Assembly (NCBI GenBank): GCA_017938285.1
Contig: JAGBBW010000138.1
Location: 1-64,000 of the forward strand
DNA from: Lachnospiraceae bacterium
GTDB taxonomy: Bacteria; Bacillota; Clostridia; Lachnospirales; Lachnospiraceae
DNA length: 64,000 bases
Direction: 5' to 3'
The notes under the pieces are model-generated. The model was not told the origin of the DNA. It saw nothing but the letters and a program-made list of their open reading frames with translations, and ran no database searches. The position numbers and the translations under genes were made by a program. This document shows positions 9,409-18,728 of the stretch, one piece after another. Every line of letters begins with the position of its first letter. Within the stretch, counting starts at the first letter, position 1.

Positions 9409-9437
9409 AGTATAGTATTCCCAGGCTCACTTGTCAA
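9409..9437 (-). promoter_or_regulatory. Promoter of the zinc-ribbon/hisC operon
   Basis: TTGACA (9432-9437) and TATACT (9409-9414) with a 17-base spacer on the minus strand, about 40 bases before the first start codon. Confidence 0.75.
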
Positions 9438-9461
9438 ACATTTCTTGTAAAACCTGCTCTT

Positions 9462-11126
9462 TTACAGATTTCTTAGAAATTCAAACACTCCATACAGATT
9501 CAGTTTTCCGTACCCTTCTGTCGGACTTGGATACTCCACTTCCTGCTCCCTGGAAGCTCCCAGCGAAAACAGGTTGCGCAGCAGCACAGTGTCCATGGGA
9601 ACCGAAGCCCCGCTCTGCCGGTATTCTTCTATATATTCCAGAAACAGTGCCACTGTCCCCGCAGTATAAGCCGCTCCTGCACTGGTTCCGTTTCTTTCCA
9701 GGTATCCCCCTCCGGCAAAAGGACCCGTCACATTCACTGCGGGAGCCAGCAGAGTCGGCTGCTTCAGTCCATCCGCCGTAAATCCCCTGCCGGAAAAAGG
9801 TGCCAGACTGCCGTTTTCGGAAGAAAATCCACCTACCGTAAGAAGCAGAGGTGCATTTCCCGGCTCACATAACGTTACTTCCGGGTCTGATTCCAGAAAG
9901 TAGACTTCTCCCTCTATAAATCCGCTCATGGGCAGCCAGAGAGTTACTTCCGCAGCCATTTCACTTCTCCCAAACTGCAGGCGCCAGATTCCCGGAGCCG
10001 GTCTTTGAAACCGCAGCCGGATGCGCTGCAGCGTCCCGGTCCGCATAAGGCTTTCCCTCTCCACAAATACCACACTCCGGTCGAACAGAAAAGAAAATTC
10101 CTCTGTTCCGGTAAATCCGCTGCCCACTACCGGAGTATCATCCCCTGCCGGGGAAACAATCCTCAGATTCAGCTCTGCAATGGCTTCTGCAAATACTTCC
10201 ATGGTAAAACCACTCCCACGGCTGCCAACATATACTTCCACTTCCTTCTGGGCATTTCCGAGATTCAGCCGGGCGTGATGTCTGGCATTTCCTTCATTGC
10301 CTGCTGCCACAATAATTCCCACATCCGTCCGGTAGGCAAGACTGTTCAGATATAAAGAAAGCGGCACGGTTCCCCGATGACTGCCAAGACTGCATCCTAT
10401 CCCAAGACACAATACCAGCGGTCTTCCTTTTCGTGCCGCATATTCCAGCAGATACCGGACTCCCAGCATAATATCCGCCTCACTGAACGCCAAAGTATCC
10501 TCCGGCATACAGTAATACTCTTTTAAATATGGTTTTGCCTCCTTCAGCTTCACCATTGCAATTTCCGCCAGCGGTGCCACTCCGGTAAACCCATACTCCC
10601 GGTCCTCCGCACCTCCTGCAATACCAGCCAGAAATGTCCCATGGCCATTTTCATCCTTCGGTGCCGTCCCTGCCGCAATCTCCGCCGTACCAAACTCCGT
10701 TCCGTAGTAAAAACCTTCCGGGGGCGTACCGCTCTGGTCATTCTGGTCCCATATCGTCACAACCCGGCTGACCCCGTTGGCAGATACAAACACTGGATGA
10801 CTGTAATCAATTCCGGTATCCACAAACCCAAGAAGGATACCGCTTCCCCGGTAATCAAAACCGGGAATCCTGCGTACCCGGTTCACACCGGTAATTTCCA
10901 GATTCTCCTGTAAAAGCCCGTAGCAGTAAGGAATAAAATTTGACAGTTCCTGTGTACTTTGCTGCAGTTCCCCATTCCCCGGACGGTGAATCACCGCAAA
11001 ATCCTCATTAATAATCTGGTAGCAGTCTTCCCCTGCCAGCAGGCTCTCCCTTCCATAGTATCCTGCAATCTCATCCCTATAGTCATTGGAAACAATCTGT
11101 TCCCAGCACTGGTTTTCCTCCGGCAT
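9462..11126 (-). CDS. Subtilisin-like serine protease (S8 family)
   Basis: 554-aa S8 peptidase with a complete catalytic triad: D103 in FVDTGIDYSH, H162 in DENGHGTFLAG and S482 in RNGTSAGAAYTAG, plus the oxyanion Asn (N277, AAGNEGN). A 200-residue insertion between Asn and Ser is beta-rich. There is no signal peptide and no obvious propeptide cleavage site. In length and layout it resembles the clostridial Csp-type subtilases, some of which act in spore germination, but that role is only an analogy here. RBS AGGAGGGG is 5 bases before the ATG. It lies about 87 bases after the discoidin-like gene on the same strand and might be cotranscribed. Confidence 0.85.
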   Translation of the reverse strand: MPEENQCWEQIVSNDYRDEIAGYYGRESLLAGEDCYQIINEDFAVIHRPGNGELQQSTQELSNFIPYCYGLLQENLEITGVNRVRRIPGFDYRGSGILLGFVDTGIDYSHPVFVSANGVSRVVTIWDQNDQSGTPPEGFYYGTEFGTAEIAAGTAPKDENGHGTFLAGIAGGAEDREYGFTGVAPLAEIAMVKLKEAKPYLKEYYCMPEDTLAFSEADIMLGVRYLLEYAARKGRPLVLCLGIGCSLGSHRGTVPLSLYLNSLAYRTDVGIIVAAGNEGNARHHARLNLGNAQKEVEVYVGSRGSGFTMEVFAEAIAELNLRIVSPAGDDTPVVGSGFTGTEEFSFLFDRSVVFVERESLMRTGTLQRIRLRFQRPAPGIWRLQFGRSEMAAEVTLWLPMSGFIEGEVYFLESDPEVTLCEPGNAPLLLTVGGFSSENGSLAPFSGRGFTADGLKQPTLLAPAVNVTGPFAGGGYLERNGTSAGAAYTAGTVALFLEYIEEYRQSGASVPMDTVLLRNLFSLGASREQEVEYPSPTEGYGKLNLYGVFEFLRNL

Positions 11127-11212
11127 GCCGCCCCTCCTGAAAATTCTGTTCCAGTATCAGAATATGGGGATTTTACAAAAGGATTCCTCTACCAGCTGGA
11201 AAATACGGATTT

Positions 11213-11998
11213 TTATCCTCTTCCATACACCTCCAGCTGTATTAATGCCGGAAACGGAGAAGGATCTTCTGCCTTTATCAGTTCACTTAATTCCAGCCAC
11301 TCTGTTTCCAGTTCCGGCAGTTCAAATACCTGTGCCTCGCCTCCCTTGCAAAGCTCCAGCACTTTTCTTGTTCCATCGGAAAACGTTACCGTCAGCTTTT
11401 CCCACCAGTTATCGTGTGGAAAATCTGCCCTTGTATATACAACCAGCCTGTCTGTCTTTACCGGACGTCCAAAATCCAGACGCCACACGGCATCATCCCT
11501 TCTATTAATTCCCCAGGATTCATACGGCCAGTTTCCGTGGGATTCTGCGGCAGTTACTCCGTCTATTGCATTCAGTGCCGCAAAGACCGACTCTCCTCTG
11601 GTTTCCACATTTGCAGATGCATGTGGATAGCAGCAGACCTCTCCATGCTGGTCCCATATATTTTCTGCCAGATTGCGGTAATTTTCTTTTTCCTCTGCAA
11701 ACGCTTTCTTTACACGTAACACATGCATTTCCCCGGAAAATACTTTTGGGGATGTATTCACACGCTTCTCCCCAAATGGAATTTCATATACCATGCTGCC
11801 TGTCAGATACACAAAAGACCTTCCTTTGGCATCATCCAGCTGGATGTGATAAAAGGAAGGCACTTCTTCTGCCTCCACTATAATCCGGTCACCTTCCCGG
11901 TATTCCGCAGCATACACAAGGGTAACCTCCTCTTCTCCTGACTTTTCACATAAAACCATACCATTTCCGTTTTCAATTTTCACAAGCACTTTTGACAT
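11213..11998 (-). CDS. Discoidin (F5/8 type C)-like domain protein, putative carbohydrate binding
   Basis: 261-aa protein. The first approximately 110 residues form a beta-rich domain (VTLVYAAEYREGDRIIVEAEE...), and the C-terminal half resembles a galactose-binding/discoidin fold: NAIDGVTAAESHGNWPYESWG, then WRLDFGRPVKTDRLVVYTR and WEKLTVTFSDGT. No signal peptide is visible, so an intracellular role or non-classical export is implied. The start at 11998 is set by AGGAGGAAAAAT. A perfect 18-bp palindrome of LacI-family operator type lies about 78 bases upstream, which supports sugar-responsive control. I do not know a characterised homologue. Confidence 0.6.
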   Translation of the reverse strand: MSKVLVKIENGNGMVLCEKSGEEEVTLVYAAEYREGDRIIVEAEEVPSFYHIQLDDAKGRSFVYLTGSMVYEIPFGEKRVNTSPKVFSGEMHVLRVKKAFAEEKENYRNLAENIWDQHGEVCCYPHASANVETRGESVFAALNAIDGVTAAESHGNWPYESWGINRRDDAVWRLDFGRPVKTDRLVVYTRADFPHDNWWEKLTVTFSDGTRKVLELCKGGEAQVFELPELETEWLELSELIKAEDPSPFPALIQLEVYGRG

Positions 11999-12075
11999 AT
12001 TTTTCCTCCTGATTTGATACTGCATAACCATTTACAGGCACTGAAGATTTTTGTGCCTCTTTCTATAGTTTCGGC

Positions 12076-12093
12076 ATTGAAAACGTTTTCAAT
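12076..12093. promoter_or_regulatory. LacI-family-type operator (perfect 18-bp palindrome)
   Basis: ATTGAAAACGTTTTCAAT is its own reverse complement, with the central CG characteristic of LacI/GalR operators. On the minus strand its TTGAAA could serve as the -35 of the discoidin-like gene, with a weak TATA-like box about 17 bases further on; binding would then block initiation. Confidence 0.7.
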
Positions 12094-12130
12094 AATAGTT
12101 CTGCAACAACCTTTTTCTCTTATATTCCTT

Positions 12131-13735
12131 CTATTCGCCGCCTTCTGTTTCAAACATCATTGCTTCCACATAGCAGTTCTGGAATTCCGCATCCATTGCC
12201 AGATTGATTTCTTCTGCATTTTTTACCAGGTCATGGACTGCTTCTTTCCCGTCCTCCCGTAAATAACGTACCAGTCCGGCAATGCAGCTGTTCCCTGCCA
12301 CTGTTACCTTCTCCCGGAATTCTTCCGGCAGCATTCCAATTGCAATTGCTTTGTCTTTGTTAAGACCATAACCAAATCCGCCTGCCACATAAACCTCTGT
12401 TACCTGCTCTTTCCCCACACCGTACCGTTTTAACAGAAGTTCGATACCTGCACGTACTGCTGCTTTTGCAAGCTGCAGCTCCCGGATATCCCCCTGGGTA
12501 AAGACCATTTGTTTTCCTTCTGCTGTTTCAGCCACCGGAAAACCAGCTTCAAAATATTCTTCTTCCAGCAGTCCGGTTTCGTCTACCACTTTTTCCCGTA
12601 CCAGTTCTGCCATCAGTTCCACCACCCCGGTTCCGCAGATTCCTGCCGGCGGCTTATCCCAGAGTGTTTTTACTTTTGCTTTCCTGTGTTCCAGTGTTAC
12701 GCTGCAGACTGCCCCTGCCACACTTCCGGTTCCACAGGAAATGTTGCCGCCTTCAAAAGCAGGACCTGCGGCAGTGGAGGTCACAAGCAGGTGATTCTTA
12801 TTGCCAAGCACCATTTCCCCATTTGTTCCAAGGTCAATCAGCAGTGCCAGTTCTTCTTTTTCATCAAAACCACAGGCATACAGCCCGGATACAATATCAC
12901 CGCCCACAAAAGAAGAAACCCCCGGAAAGATAATGGTTTCTGCATGACAGGACGTATCGCTCCCTGCCAGTTCTGTCCAGTTTACGTTCAGCATGGAAAG
13001 TGTCACCGGCTGGAATGGATACACTCCCAGAGTGGAACAGTCATACCCCATCAGCAGATGGACCATTGTTGTATTTGCTCCAATGGCAATACGCCGGATT
13101 TCCGTTCCATCCACATCACTTTCTTCCAGCAGCTTCTGCAGACCATTTTTTAAATCCATCCGGATACTATCCGATAATTCCTGCCGTTTTCCTGCATTGG
13201 CCGCCTGGATACGGGAAATCACATCTGCCCCCCATCTTCTCTGCTGGTTCAGCATGGAAACCGAATGCAGTACTTTCCAGCTCCTGCCATCCAGAAGCTG
13301 GAACACAAGAGTGGTTGTTCCAATATCAATTACTGCATCAAAACAGGCCGATTCTGTTTTCTGTCCCTGTTTCCTTGGCACACACTCTTTCTTTTCCGTG
13401 TTTCCCTGACGTATCCCTGTTTCCAGAATCTGATGTCTGCGCTCCTCCGGCACATATACCGTCATATTCTGCCCAAGAACCATCCTGCAGGCCAGCCGCC
13501 AGCCCGCCTGCAATTCTTCCTGGGAAAAGCAGGCAGCATCCGCTGTCGTTATGTCCGCCTGGCCATCCACCACTTTTACCCTGCACTTTCCGCAGCGGCC
13601 CGCACCACCACAGGGGGAATCCAGCTGGTAACCATTCTGTACCAGCACATCCCGGAGATTTTCCCCGCTCTGTACGGTCACTTTCCTGCTTCCTGTTTCA
13701 TTTATAACCTTCAGTTCCAGGAAAGTCCTGGTCAT
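12131..13735 (-). CDS. RACo/RamA-like reductive activator with 2Fe-2S ferredoxin and ASKHA domains
   Basis: 534-aa protein of the family that reactivates corrinoid methyltransferase proteins by ATP-dependent reduction of Co(II). The N-terminal plant-type 2Fe-2S domain has the ligand spacing C42-x5-C48-x2-C51-x31-C83 (SPCGGAGRCGKC). The remainder is the DUF4445/ASKHA ATPase-like part: FDAVIDIGTTTLVFQLLDG, LLIDLGTNGEMVL, TAAGPAFEGG, and the C-terminal VYVAGGFGYGLN. The start at 13735 is set by GGAGG 5 bases upstream. No corrinoid protein or methyltransferase gene is nearby, so the partner is elsewhere in the genome. The next gene upstream is the ClpX paralogue, 68 bases away. Confidence 0.85.
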   Translation of the reverse strand: MTRTFLELKVINETGSRKVTVQSGENLRDVLVQNGYQLDSPCGGAGRCGKCRVKVVDGQADITTADAACFSQEELQAGWRLACRMVLGQNMTVYVPEERRHQILETGIRQGNTEKKECVPRKQGQKTESACFDAVIDIGTTTLVFQLLDGRSWKVLHSVSMLNQQRRWGADVISRIQAANAGKRQELSDSIRMDLKNGLQKLLEESDVDGTEIRRIAIGANTTMVHLLMGYDCSTLGVYPFQPVTLSMLNVNWTELAGSDTSCHAETIIFPGVSSFVGGDIVSGLYACGFDEKEELALLIDLGTNGEMVLGNKNHLLVTSTAAGPAFEGGNISCGTGSVAGAVCSVTLEHRKAKVKTLWDKPPAGICGTGVVELMAELVREKVVDETGLLEEEYFEAGFPVAETAEGKQMVFTQGDIRELQLAKAAVRAGIELLLKRYGVGKEQVTEVYVAGGFGYGLNKDKAIAIGMLPEEFREKVTVAGNSCIAGLVRYLREDGKEAVHDLVKNAEEINLAMDAEFQNCYVEAMMFETEGGE

Positions 13736-13803
13736 CCATTCCTCCAGATCATCTGTTTCCTTCATATTCTCTCCATTCCGGGACTCCTGCTTCCTTGGGA
13801 CGT

Positions 13804-15201
13804 TTATTCCGCTGTCAGAAGCGGTGTATGTCCTGTCCTCATCTCAATGACCGGTGCCCCGTTATTGGCGATATAATCCTTTGTAATCGTCACCCGTCCG
13901 ATGGCATCGTCCTTTGGAATTTCGTACATAATGTCCAACATCAGTTCTTCAATAATGGCACGCAGCGCTCTTGCTCCGGTGTCCTTTTCCAGTGCCTTTT
14001 CCGCAATGGCTTCCAGTGCTCCCTCATCAAATACCAGTTCCACCTCGTCCATGGCAAGAAGCTTTTTATACTGTTTTAAAATTGCATTCTTTGGCTCCTG
14101 CAGAATCTGGATCAGCATATCTTTATCCAGCGGACTTAATGCAAACAGTACCGGAAGACGGCCGATGAACTCCGGAATCATGCCGTAATTCCGCAGATCC
14201 TCTGCCGTTGCCTGGGCAAGCAGGTTCTTATCCCCATCGAAACGGTCTTTTAACTCACCGGAAAAACCAATGGCGGACTGCTTTGTCAGACGCTCTTTCA
14301 CTACGTTTTCCAGATCCGGGAATGCTCCACCGCAAATAAAGAGAATATTTGTCGTATCAATCGTTGTCATCGGCACCATGGCATTTTTACTGGAAGCACC
14401 GACCGGAACCTCCACCTCAGCACCTTCCAGCAGCTTTAATAATCCCTGCTGTACCGACTCTCCGCTGACATCCCTGCTGTGGGCATTTCTCTTTTTGGCA
14501 ATCTTGTCAATTTCATCAATAAACACAATACCTTTTTCTGCACGCTCCACGTCATTGTCCGCTGCTGCCAGAAGCTTGGACAGCACGCTTTCCACGTCAT
14601 CACCAATATAACCGGCTTCCGTCAAGGAAGTAGCGTCCGTAATGGCAAGCGGCACGTTCAGAAGCTTCGCCAGCGTCTTTACCAGATACGTTTTGCCGCT
14701 TCCGGTCGGTCCTAACATAAGCATGTTGGACTTTTCCAGCTCCACCCCGTCCTGGTTTTTATCATACACACGCTTATAGTGGTTATATACTGCCACCGAC
14801 ATCACCTTTTTTGCCTTGTTCTGGCCGATGACATACTCATCCAGCTCTGCCTTGATCACATGAGGCGGCTTTAAATTGCGGATGTCAAACACACCTTCCG
14901 GTGCTTCGGACGCTTCGGTCTGTGCCTGCTCCTTTGGCTGCTTCTTTTTGATTTTCTGACTCTTTGGCATTTCCCCGCCGCCAAACATAAACGGCGTAAA
15001 ACCTGCCATATCCATACCACCCATCGGGAATGGTGCATTATTCATGGCATCGAAGGTTTTCTGCATGCACTCCGAACATATCGTAATGTTGCTTGGGAGC
15101 TTCATCATCTTCCCCGCCCTGCTCTCCGGACGGCGGCAGATATAGCAGATGTCCTCATAATTATCCTGATTGTCCATTGTATTCATAGTATCGTCACCCA
15201 T
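13804..15201 (-). CDS. clpX: ClpX-like AAA+ unfoldase, divergent paralogue
   Basis: 465-aa HSP100 unfoldase. The N-terminal C4 zinc domain (C19, C22, C42, C45), Walker A GPTGSGKT (164-171), pore loop GYIG (197-200), Walker B FIDE (227-230), RDVSGE (243-248) and an IGF-like loop (311-313) are present, so it probably docks on ClpP. Compared with canonical ClpX (about 420 aa) it has a long Lys/Glu-rich linker (about 75-105), and the RKH loop that normally reads GGRKHPHQ is replaced by VGASSKNAMVP (about 267-277). It is not next to clpP or tig. RBS AAGAGG lies about 9 bases before the ATG. It is cotranscribed or nearly so with the sugar transferase upstream (17 bases). Confidence 0.85.
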   Translation of the reverse strand: MGDDTMNTMDNQDNYEDICYICRRPESRAGKMMKLPSNITICSECMQKTFDAMNNAPFPMGGMDMAGFTPFMFGGGEMPKSQKIKKKQPKEQAQTEASEAPEGVFDIRNLKPPHVIKAELDEYVIGQNKAKKVMSVAVYNHYKRVYDKNQDGVELEKSNMLMLGPTGSGKTYLVKTLAKLLNVPLAITDATSLTEAGYIGDDVESVLSKLLAAADNDVERAEKGIVFIDEIDKIAKKRNAHSRDVSGESVQQGLLKLLEGAEVEVPVGASSKNAMVPMTTIDTTNILFICGGAFPDLENVVKERLTKQSAIGFSGELKDRFDGDKNLLAQATAEDLRNYGMIPEFIGRLPVLFALSPLDKDMLIQILQEPKNAILKQYKKLLAMDEVELVFDEGALEAIAEKALEKDTGARALRAIIEELMLDIMYEIPKDDAIGRVTITKDYIANNGAPVIEMRTGHTPLLTAE

Positions 15202-15218
15202 TTATTCCATCCTCTTCT

Positions 15219-16640
15219 TTAATATGCATTTTTATTTATAAAACCTTTAAATACTGTCAGGAACATGATAAGAATATCAAATCCCGGAGTCCAGTTTTCA
15301 ATATAATATAAATCATAATCTATTCTCTTCCGTATGGAAGTATCTCCCCGGTAGCCATTCACCTGGGCCCAGCCTGTCATTCCCGGCCGTACCTGATGCT
15401 TTACCATGTACCTTGGAATCTCTTCCTTAAATTTTTCCACATAAAACGGCCGCTCCGGTCTTGGTCCTACCAGGCTCATGTCGCCCTTTAACACATTCCA
15501 GAGCTGCGGCAGTTCATCAATACTGGTTTTGCGGATAAACTTTCCAATCGGCGTCACCCTTGGGTCCTTAAATGTCGTCCATGCCGTTTTTTCCTTACTC
15601 TCCTCCTGTAATTCCATGGAACGGAACTTATACATCAGGAACTCTTTATTCCGGTAACCCACCCGTTTCTGGGTGTACAGCACCGGTCCTCTGGAAGTAC
15701 ATTTAATAATCACCGCCACCACCGCCATCGGAATTGCCGCAATCAGCAGGGCAATGCTGCCAAACACCAGATCCATGGCCCGTTTCAGGAAACGGTTCAG
15801 TTCACTGGATGCCAGCGGTACTTTGCGGATATGCACCACCGGAAGCCCTTCCAGATCTTCCATATAAGGAATGGTTGGAATAATATCCTGGTAATCCGGC
15901 AGAAATTTGGTGTGGACACCACTTTTTTCACAGACTGCCACAATTTCTGAAAGTCTTGTATAATCTTCCATCCGCATTGTGATATTAATTTCATCCAGAT
16001 CATAATCCTCCAGCTGCTGCTCCAGACTGGACAGCGGACCAATCACCGGAATGCCTTTATAACGTGTGCCGGTTTCCATCATGTCATCCAGAATGCCGAT
16101 GACATGGTAACCCCAGTGGGGATTTGCCTGCATGCGGTCCAGCAGTCCTTCTGCGGTACGGCTGTAGCCGACTAACAGCACATGCTTGATATTATAGCCT
16201 TCCTTCCTGATTTTCCGGAGCGTCCGGCGGAGTACGAAACGGTATCCCAGTTCCAGGACTACATTCAACAGGAAAAAGAATACAAGGAACCATCGGGAAA
16301 TATTGATTTCCTTGACCAGGAACAGCAGCGTCATAATATAGAAAATACCAATGCAGTTCAATTTTACAATCCGCATGATTTCCAGAAAACGTCCGCTGCT
16401 TCTCTGTGGACGGTAAACTCCGTTGGTCAGCAGGATAATCAGATAACCCGGCAGAATTGCCCAGAGATAACTCATATACACCCGGAATTCCAGGTAGGTT
16501 CCCGGCCGGGCATAAAACAATGGAATCCACTTCAGCCATAAGAAACGGAACCCATACGCCAGGGCATACGCCACTACCACCATCACAAGGTCGATAATGA
16601 CATGAATCCGGTTTAAGGTTTTTTGATGGTTTTTTATCAT
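15219..16640 (-). CDS. Polyprenyl-phosphate sugar-1-phosphate transferase (WcaJ-type)
   Basis: Membrane enzyme that starts exopolysaccharide repeat-unit assembly by loading a sugar phosphate onto undecaprenyl phosphate. The N-terminus has four or five hydrophobic segments (residues 10-125), a central Rossmann-like CoA-binding domain ([17 protein letters not shown]) follows, and the C-terminal bacterial sugar transferase domain (about 275-473) contains [45 protein letters not shown] and VGPRPERP. 473 aa is typical. RBS GAGAGGA is rather distant (about 13 bases). No glycosyltransferase cluster follows; the next polysaccharide genes are the ABC exporter at 19.6-21.2 kb. Confidence 0.9.
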   Translation of the reverse strand: MIKNHQKTLNRIHVIIDLVMVVVAYALAYGFRFLWLKWIPLFYARPGTYLEFRVYMSYLWAILPGYLIILLTNGVYRPQRSSGRFLEIMRIVKLNCIGIFYIMTLLFLVKEINISRWFLVFFFLLNVVLELGYRFVLRRTLRKIRKEGYNIKHVLLVGYSRTAEGLLDRMQANPHWGYHVIGILDDMMETGTRYKGIPVIGPLSSLEQQLEDYDLDEINITMRMEDYTRLSEIVAVCEKSGVHTKFLPDYQDIIPTIPYMEDLEGLPVVHIRKVPLASSELNRFLKRAMDLVFGSIALLIAAIPMAVVAVIIKCTSRGPVLYTQKRVGYRNKEFLMYKFRSMELQEESKEKTAWTTFKDPRVTPIGKFIRKTSIDELPQLWNVLKGDMSLVGPRPERPFYVEKFKEEIPRYMVKHQVRPGMTGWAQVNGYRGDTSIRKRIDYDLYYIENWTPGFDILIMFLTVFKGFINKNAY

Positions 16641-16890
16641 AGTATACCATATCCTCTCATTTTATCAGTAACCATTCTGTCTCTAAAGACCATACCGGCA
16701 GAGCAGTCACTTTTATGCTACAGCAAAGCACCGTACTGTAGTATTTTTTGCCATTTGTCACATGCTACATTGTAACATAACTGTTCCAAAAGCAAAAGCT
16801 TTTTAACAAAAAAAACAGTTTTTCTTCACAATCTATACACAAAAGCCTGTTAGGATAACATCGTGGACAACACGAAAGGAGTATTTGATT

Positions 16891-18591
16891 ATGAATGATG
16901 ATTTATTTTACAACAAGTTTGACAATGATTCCAACAACAATTCCAATATGAATGAAACTACCATACCGGAGGATACGGCAGACGCCACGGTCTTACCAGA
17001 AAATGAACCCGTGGAAGCTTCGGCAGAAACCTCACCGGTTTCCGCCCCATACCGCTACAAATATGCTCATGGAGAAAAGACTGAAATTCCAGGTGCTGCT
17101 TCTTCCACCGAGAGCAGTTCTGCAAACAATCCATATCATACTTATTATTATAACACTGCCTCCTCTTATTATGGGGCAGAAACCAGGGATAACAGTCAGG
17201 AAACGGTTTCCGGTGCTGCTCAAACTGCCGCAGAACCGGAAAAGCCAAAGAAAAAACATAAGTTTCTGCGTGCCATGAAATGGGTGGCAGGTGCTGCCTG
17301 CTTTGGTGTGATTGCCAGTGCCGCTTTTATCGGTGGAACTTACCTTGCCACCGAAGTATTTGGCATAGATTTCATCCAGATTTCGTCAGACAATGCCCCA
17401 GGCACCGACGGCACCATCTCCGGAACCCTGGCAGGCAATGGTGTTCCGCTCAACATCACACTTGGTACTACCAGCACGATTGAAGGAGTGGAAAATCCGG
17501 CAGAAAGTGTCGTAGTCCAGGTTGTGGACCAGAATATGGCTGCCACTGTTGCAGTGAAAAGCACCTTTATGAAAACCTATTCCTACTGGGGACAACAGTA
17601 CCAGCAGGAAAGCCAGGGCAGTGGTTCCGGCTTTATTGTCGGCATGAATGACACAGAGCTTCTGATTGCCACCAACAACCATGTCATTGACAGTGCCACC
17701 AAAATCGAAATTACCTTCATTGACGATACCGTACTGGAAGCTTCCATCAAAGGCACCGATTCTCTGGCGGACCTTGCCATTATCGCAGTGCCGCTGGAAA
17801 ACATTTCTGCGGAAACCCTGTCCAAAATCCGTGTAGCCACGCTTGGAAACTCGGAGGATGTCCGTCTTGGTGAAATGGCCATTGCCATTGGTAATGCTTT
17901 AGGTTACGGCCAGTCCGTTACGGTCGGCTATATCAGTGCCAAAGACCGTACCGTTACGGTAGACGGCAACGAAATGGTTCTGCTCCAGACCGATGCTGCC
18001 ATTAATGGCGGTAACAGCGGCGGTCCGCTGTTCAATACCAGAGGCGAGGTAATCGGCATCAACTCCGTAAAATATGCCGATACCAATGTGGAAGGTATGT
18101 GTTTTGCCATTCCGATTTCCCGCGCCATTCCAATTTTAAATGAGCTGATGACCCGCGAAATTCTTGCAGAAGAAGATAAAGGATTCTTAGGTGTCAGCAC
18201 CCGCAGTGTTACGGATGAAATTGCTTCCTTCTACGGCTGGCCGATTGGTGCTTATATCGTAACCGTACTGGAAGGCAGTCCGGCAGAAGAAGCAAACCTC
18301 TATGTCGGTGATATTGTGACCAGTATCAATGGTGTACAGATTGTCACAGCAGACCAGCTGGTTTCTGCAGTTTCCTCCTATCGCCACGGCACCACCATCG
18401 AGATGAAGGTACAGCGGAACGTTAATGGTAAATACGAAGAAATTACGCTGAATGTTACCCTTGCAAAAAAAGCGGATGTAGAAGCAGCCAATGAAACAGC
18501 CGGTACTACCGCTCCGGACGCAGAAGCTCCACAGGAAGAATCCGGCAATTCCCAAGGCAGTAAGCGTCCTGGCACAAACCCGGAAAGATAA
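16891..18591 (+). CDS. HtrA/DegP-like membrane serine protease with PDZ domain
   Basis: 566-aa S1C protease for cell-envelope protein quality control. An unusually long acidic, Asn/Ser/Tyr-rich cytoplasmic N-terminus (about 1-125) precedes a single transmembrane segment (about 129-155), then the trypsin-like domain with H264 (ATNNHVID), D294 (SLADLAII) and S376 (INGGNSGGPLF), then one PDZ domain (about 385-490) and an Ala/Pro/Ser-rich tail. ATG 16891 has AAAGGAG 9 bases upstream. The 250-base gap to the divergent sugar transferase presumably carries both promoters; I could not define a clear -35 for this gene. A terminator follows. Confidence 0.92.
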   Translation: MNDDLFYNKFDNDSNNNSNMNETTIPEDTADATVLPENEPVEASAETSPVSAPYRYKYAHGEKTEIPGAASSTESSSANNPYHTYYYNTASSYYGAETRDNSQETVSGAAQTAAEPEKPKKKHKFLRAMKWVAGAACFGVIASAAFIGGTYLATEVFGIDFIQISSDNAPGTDGTISGTLAGNGVPLNITLGTTSTIEGVENPAESVVVQVVDQNMAATVAVKSTFMKTYSYWGQQYQQESQGSGSGFIVGMNDTELLIATNNHVIDSATKIEITFIDDTVLEASIKGTDSLADLAIIAVPLENISAETLSKIRVATLGNSEDVRLGEMAIAIGNALGYGQSVTVGYISAKDRTVTVDGNEMVLLQTDAAINGGNSGGPLFNTRGEVIGINSVKYADTNVEGMCFAIPISRAIPILNELMTREILAEEDKGFLGVSTRSVTDEIASFYGWPIGAYIVTVLEGSPAEEANLYVGDIVTSINGVQIVTADQLVSAVSSYRHGTTIEMKVQRNVNGKYEEITLNVTLAKKADVEAANETAGTTAPDAEAPQEESGNSQGSKRPGTNPER

Positions 18592-18611
18592 CGCAGTACC
18601 CACCCTTTTCC

Positions 18612-18658
18612 AAAAGGCTGGCACAGCAGATTTTATGCTGTACCAGCCTTTCTTTTTC
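18612..18658 (+). terminator. Rho-independent terminator after htrA-like gene
   Basis: AAAGGCTGG-C-ACAGCA pairs with TGCTGT-A-CCAGCCTTT around a short loop and is followed by CTTTTT. Confidence 0.85.
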
Positions 18659-18728
18659 CTCTCTTAGCATATCCGGTTCTTTTGTGGCATAAATTAAAAA
18701 GACCACCTGCAGAACGGTACAGATTCCT

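Noticed and set aside
10959..11630. 223-codon open frame on the plus strand
   Set aside because: Antisense to the S8 protease and the discoidin-like gene, both of which have motifs and strong RBSs.
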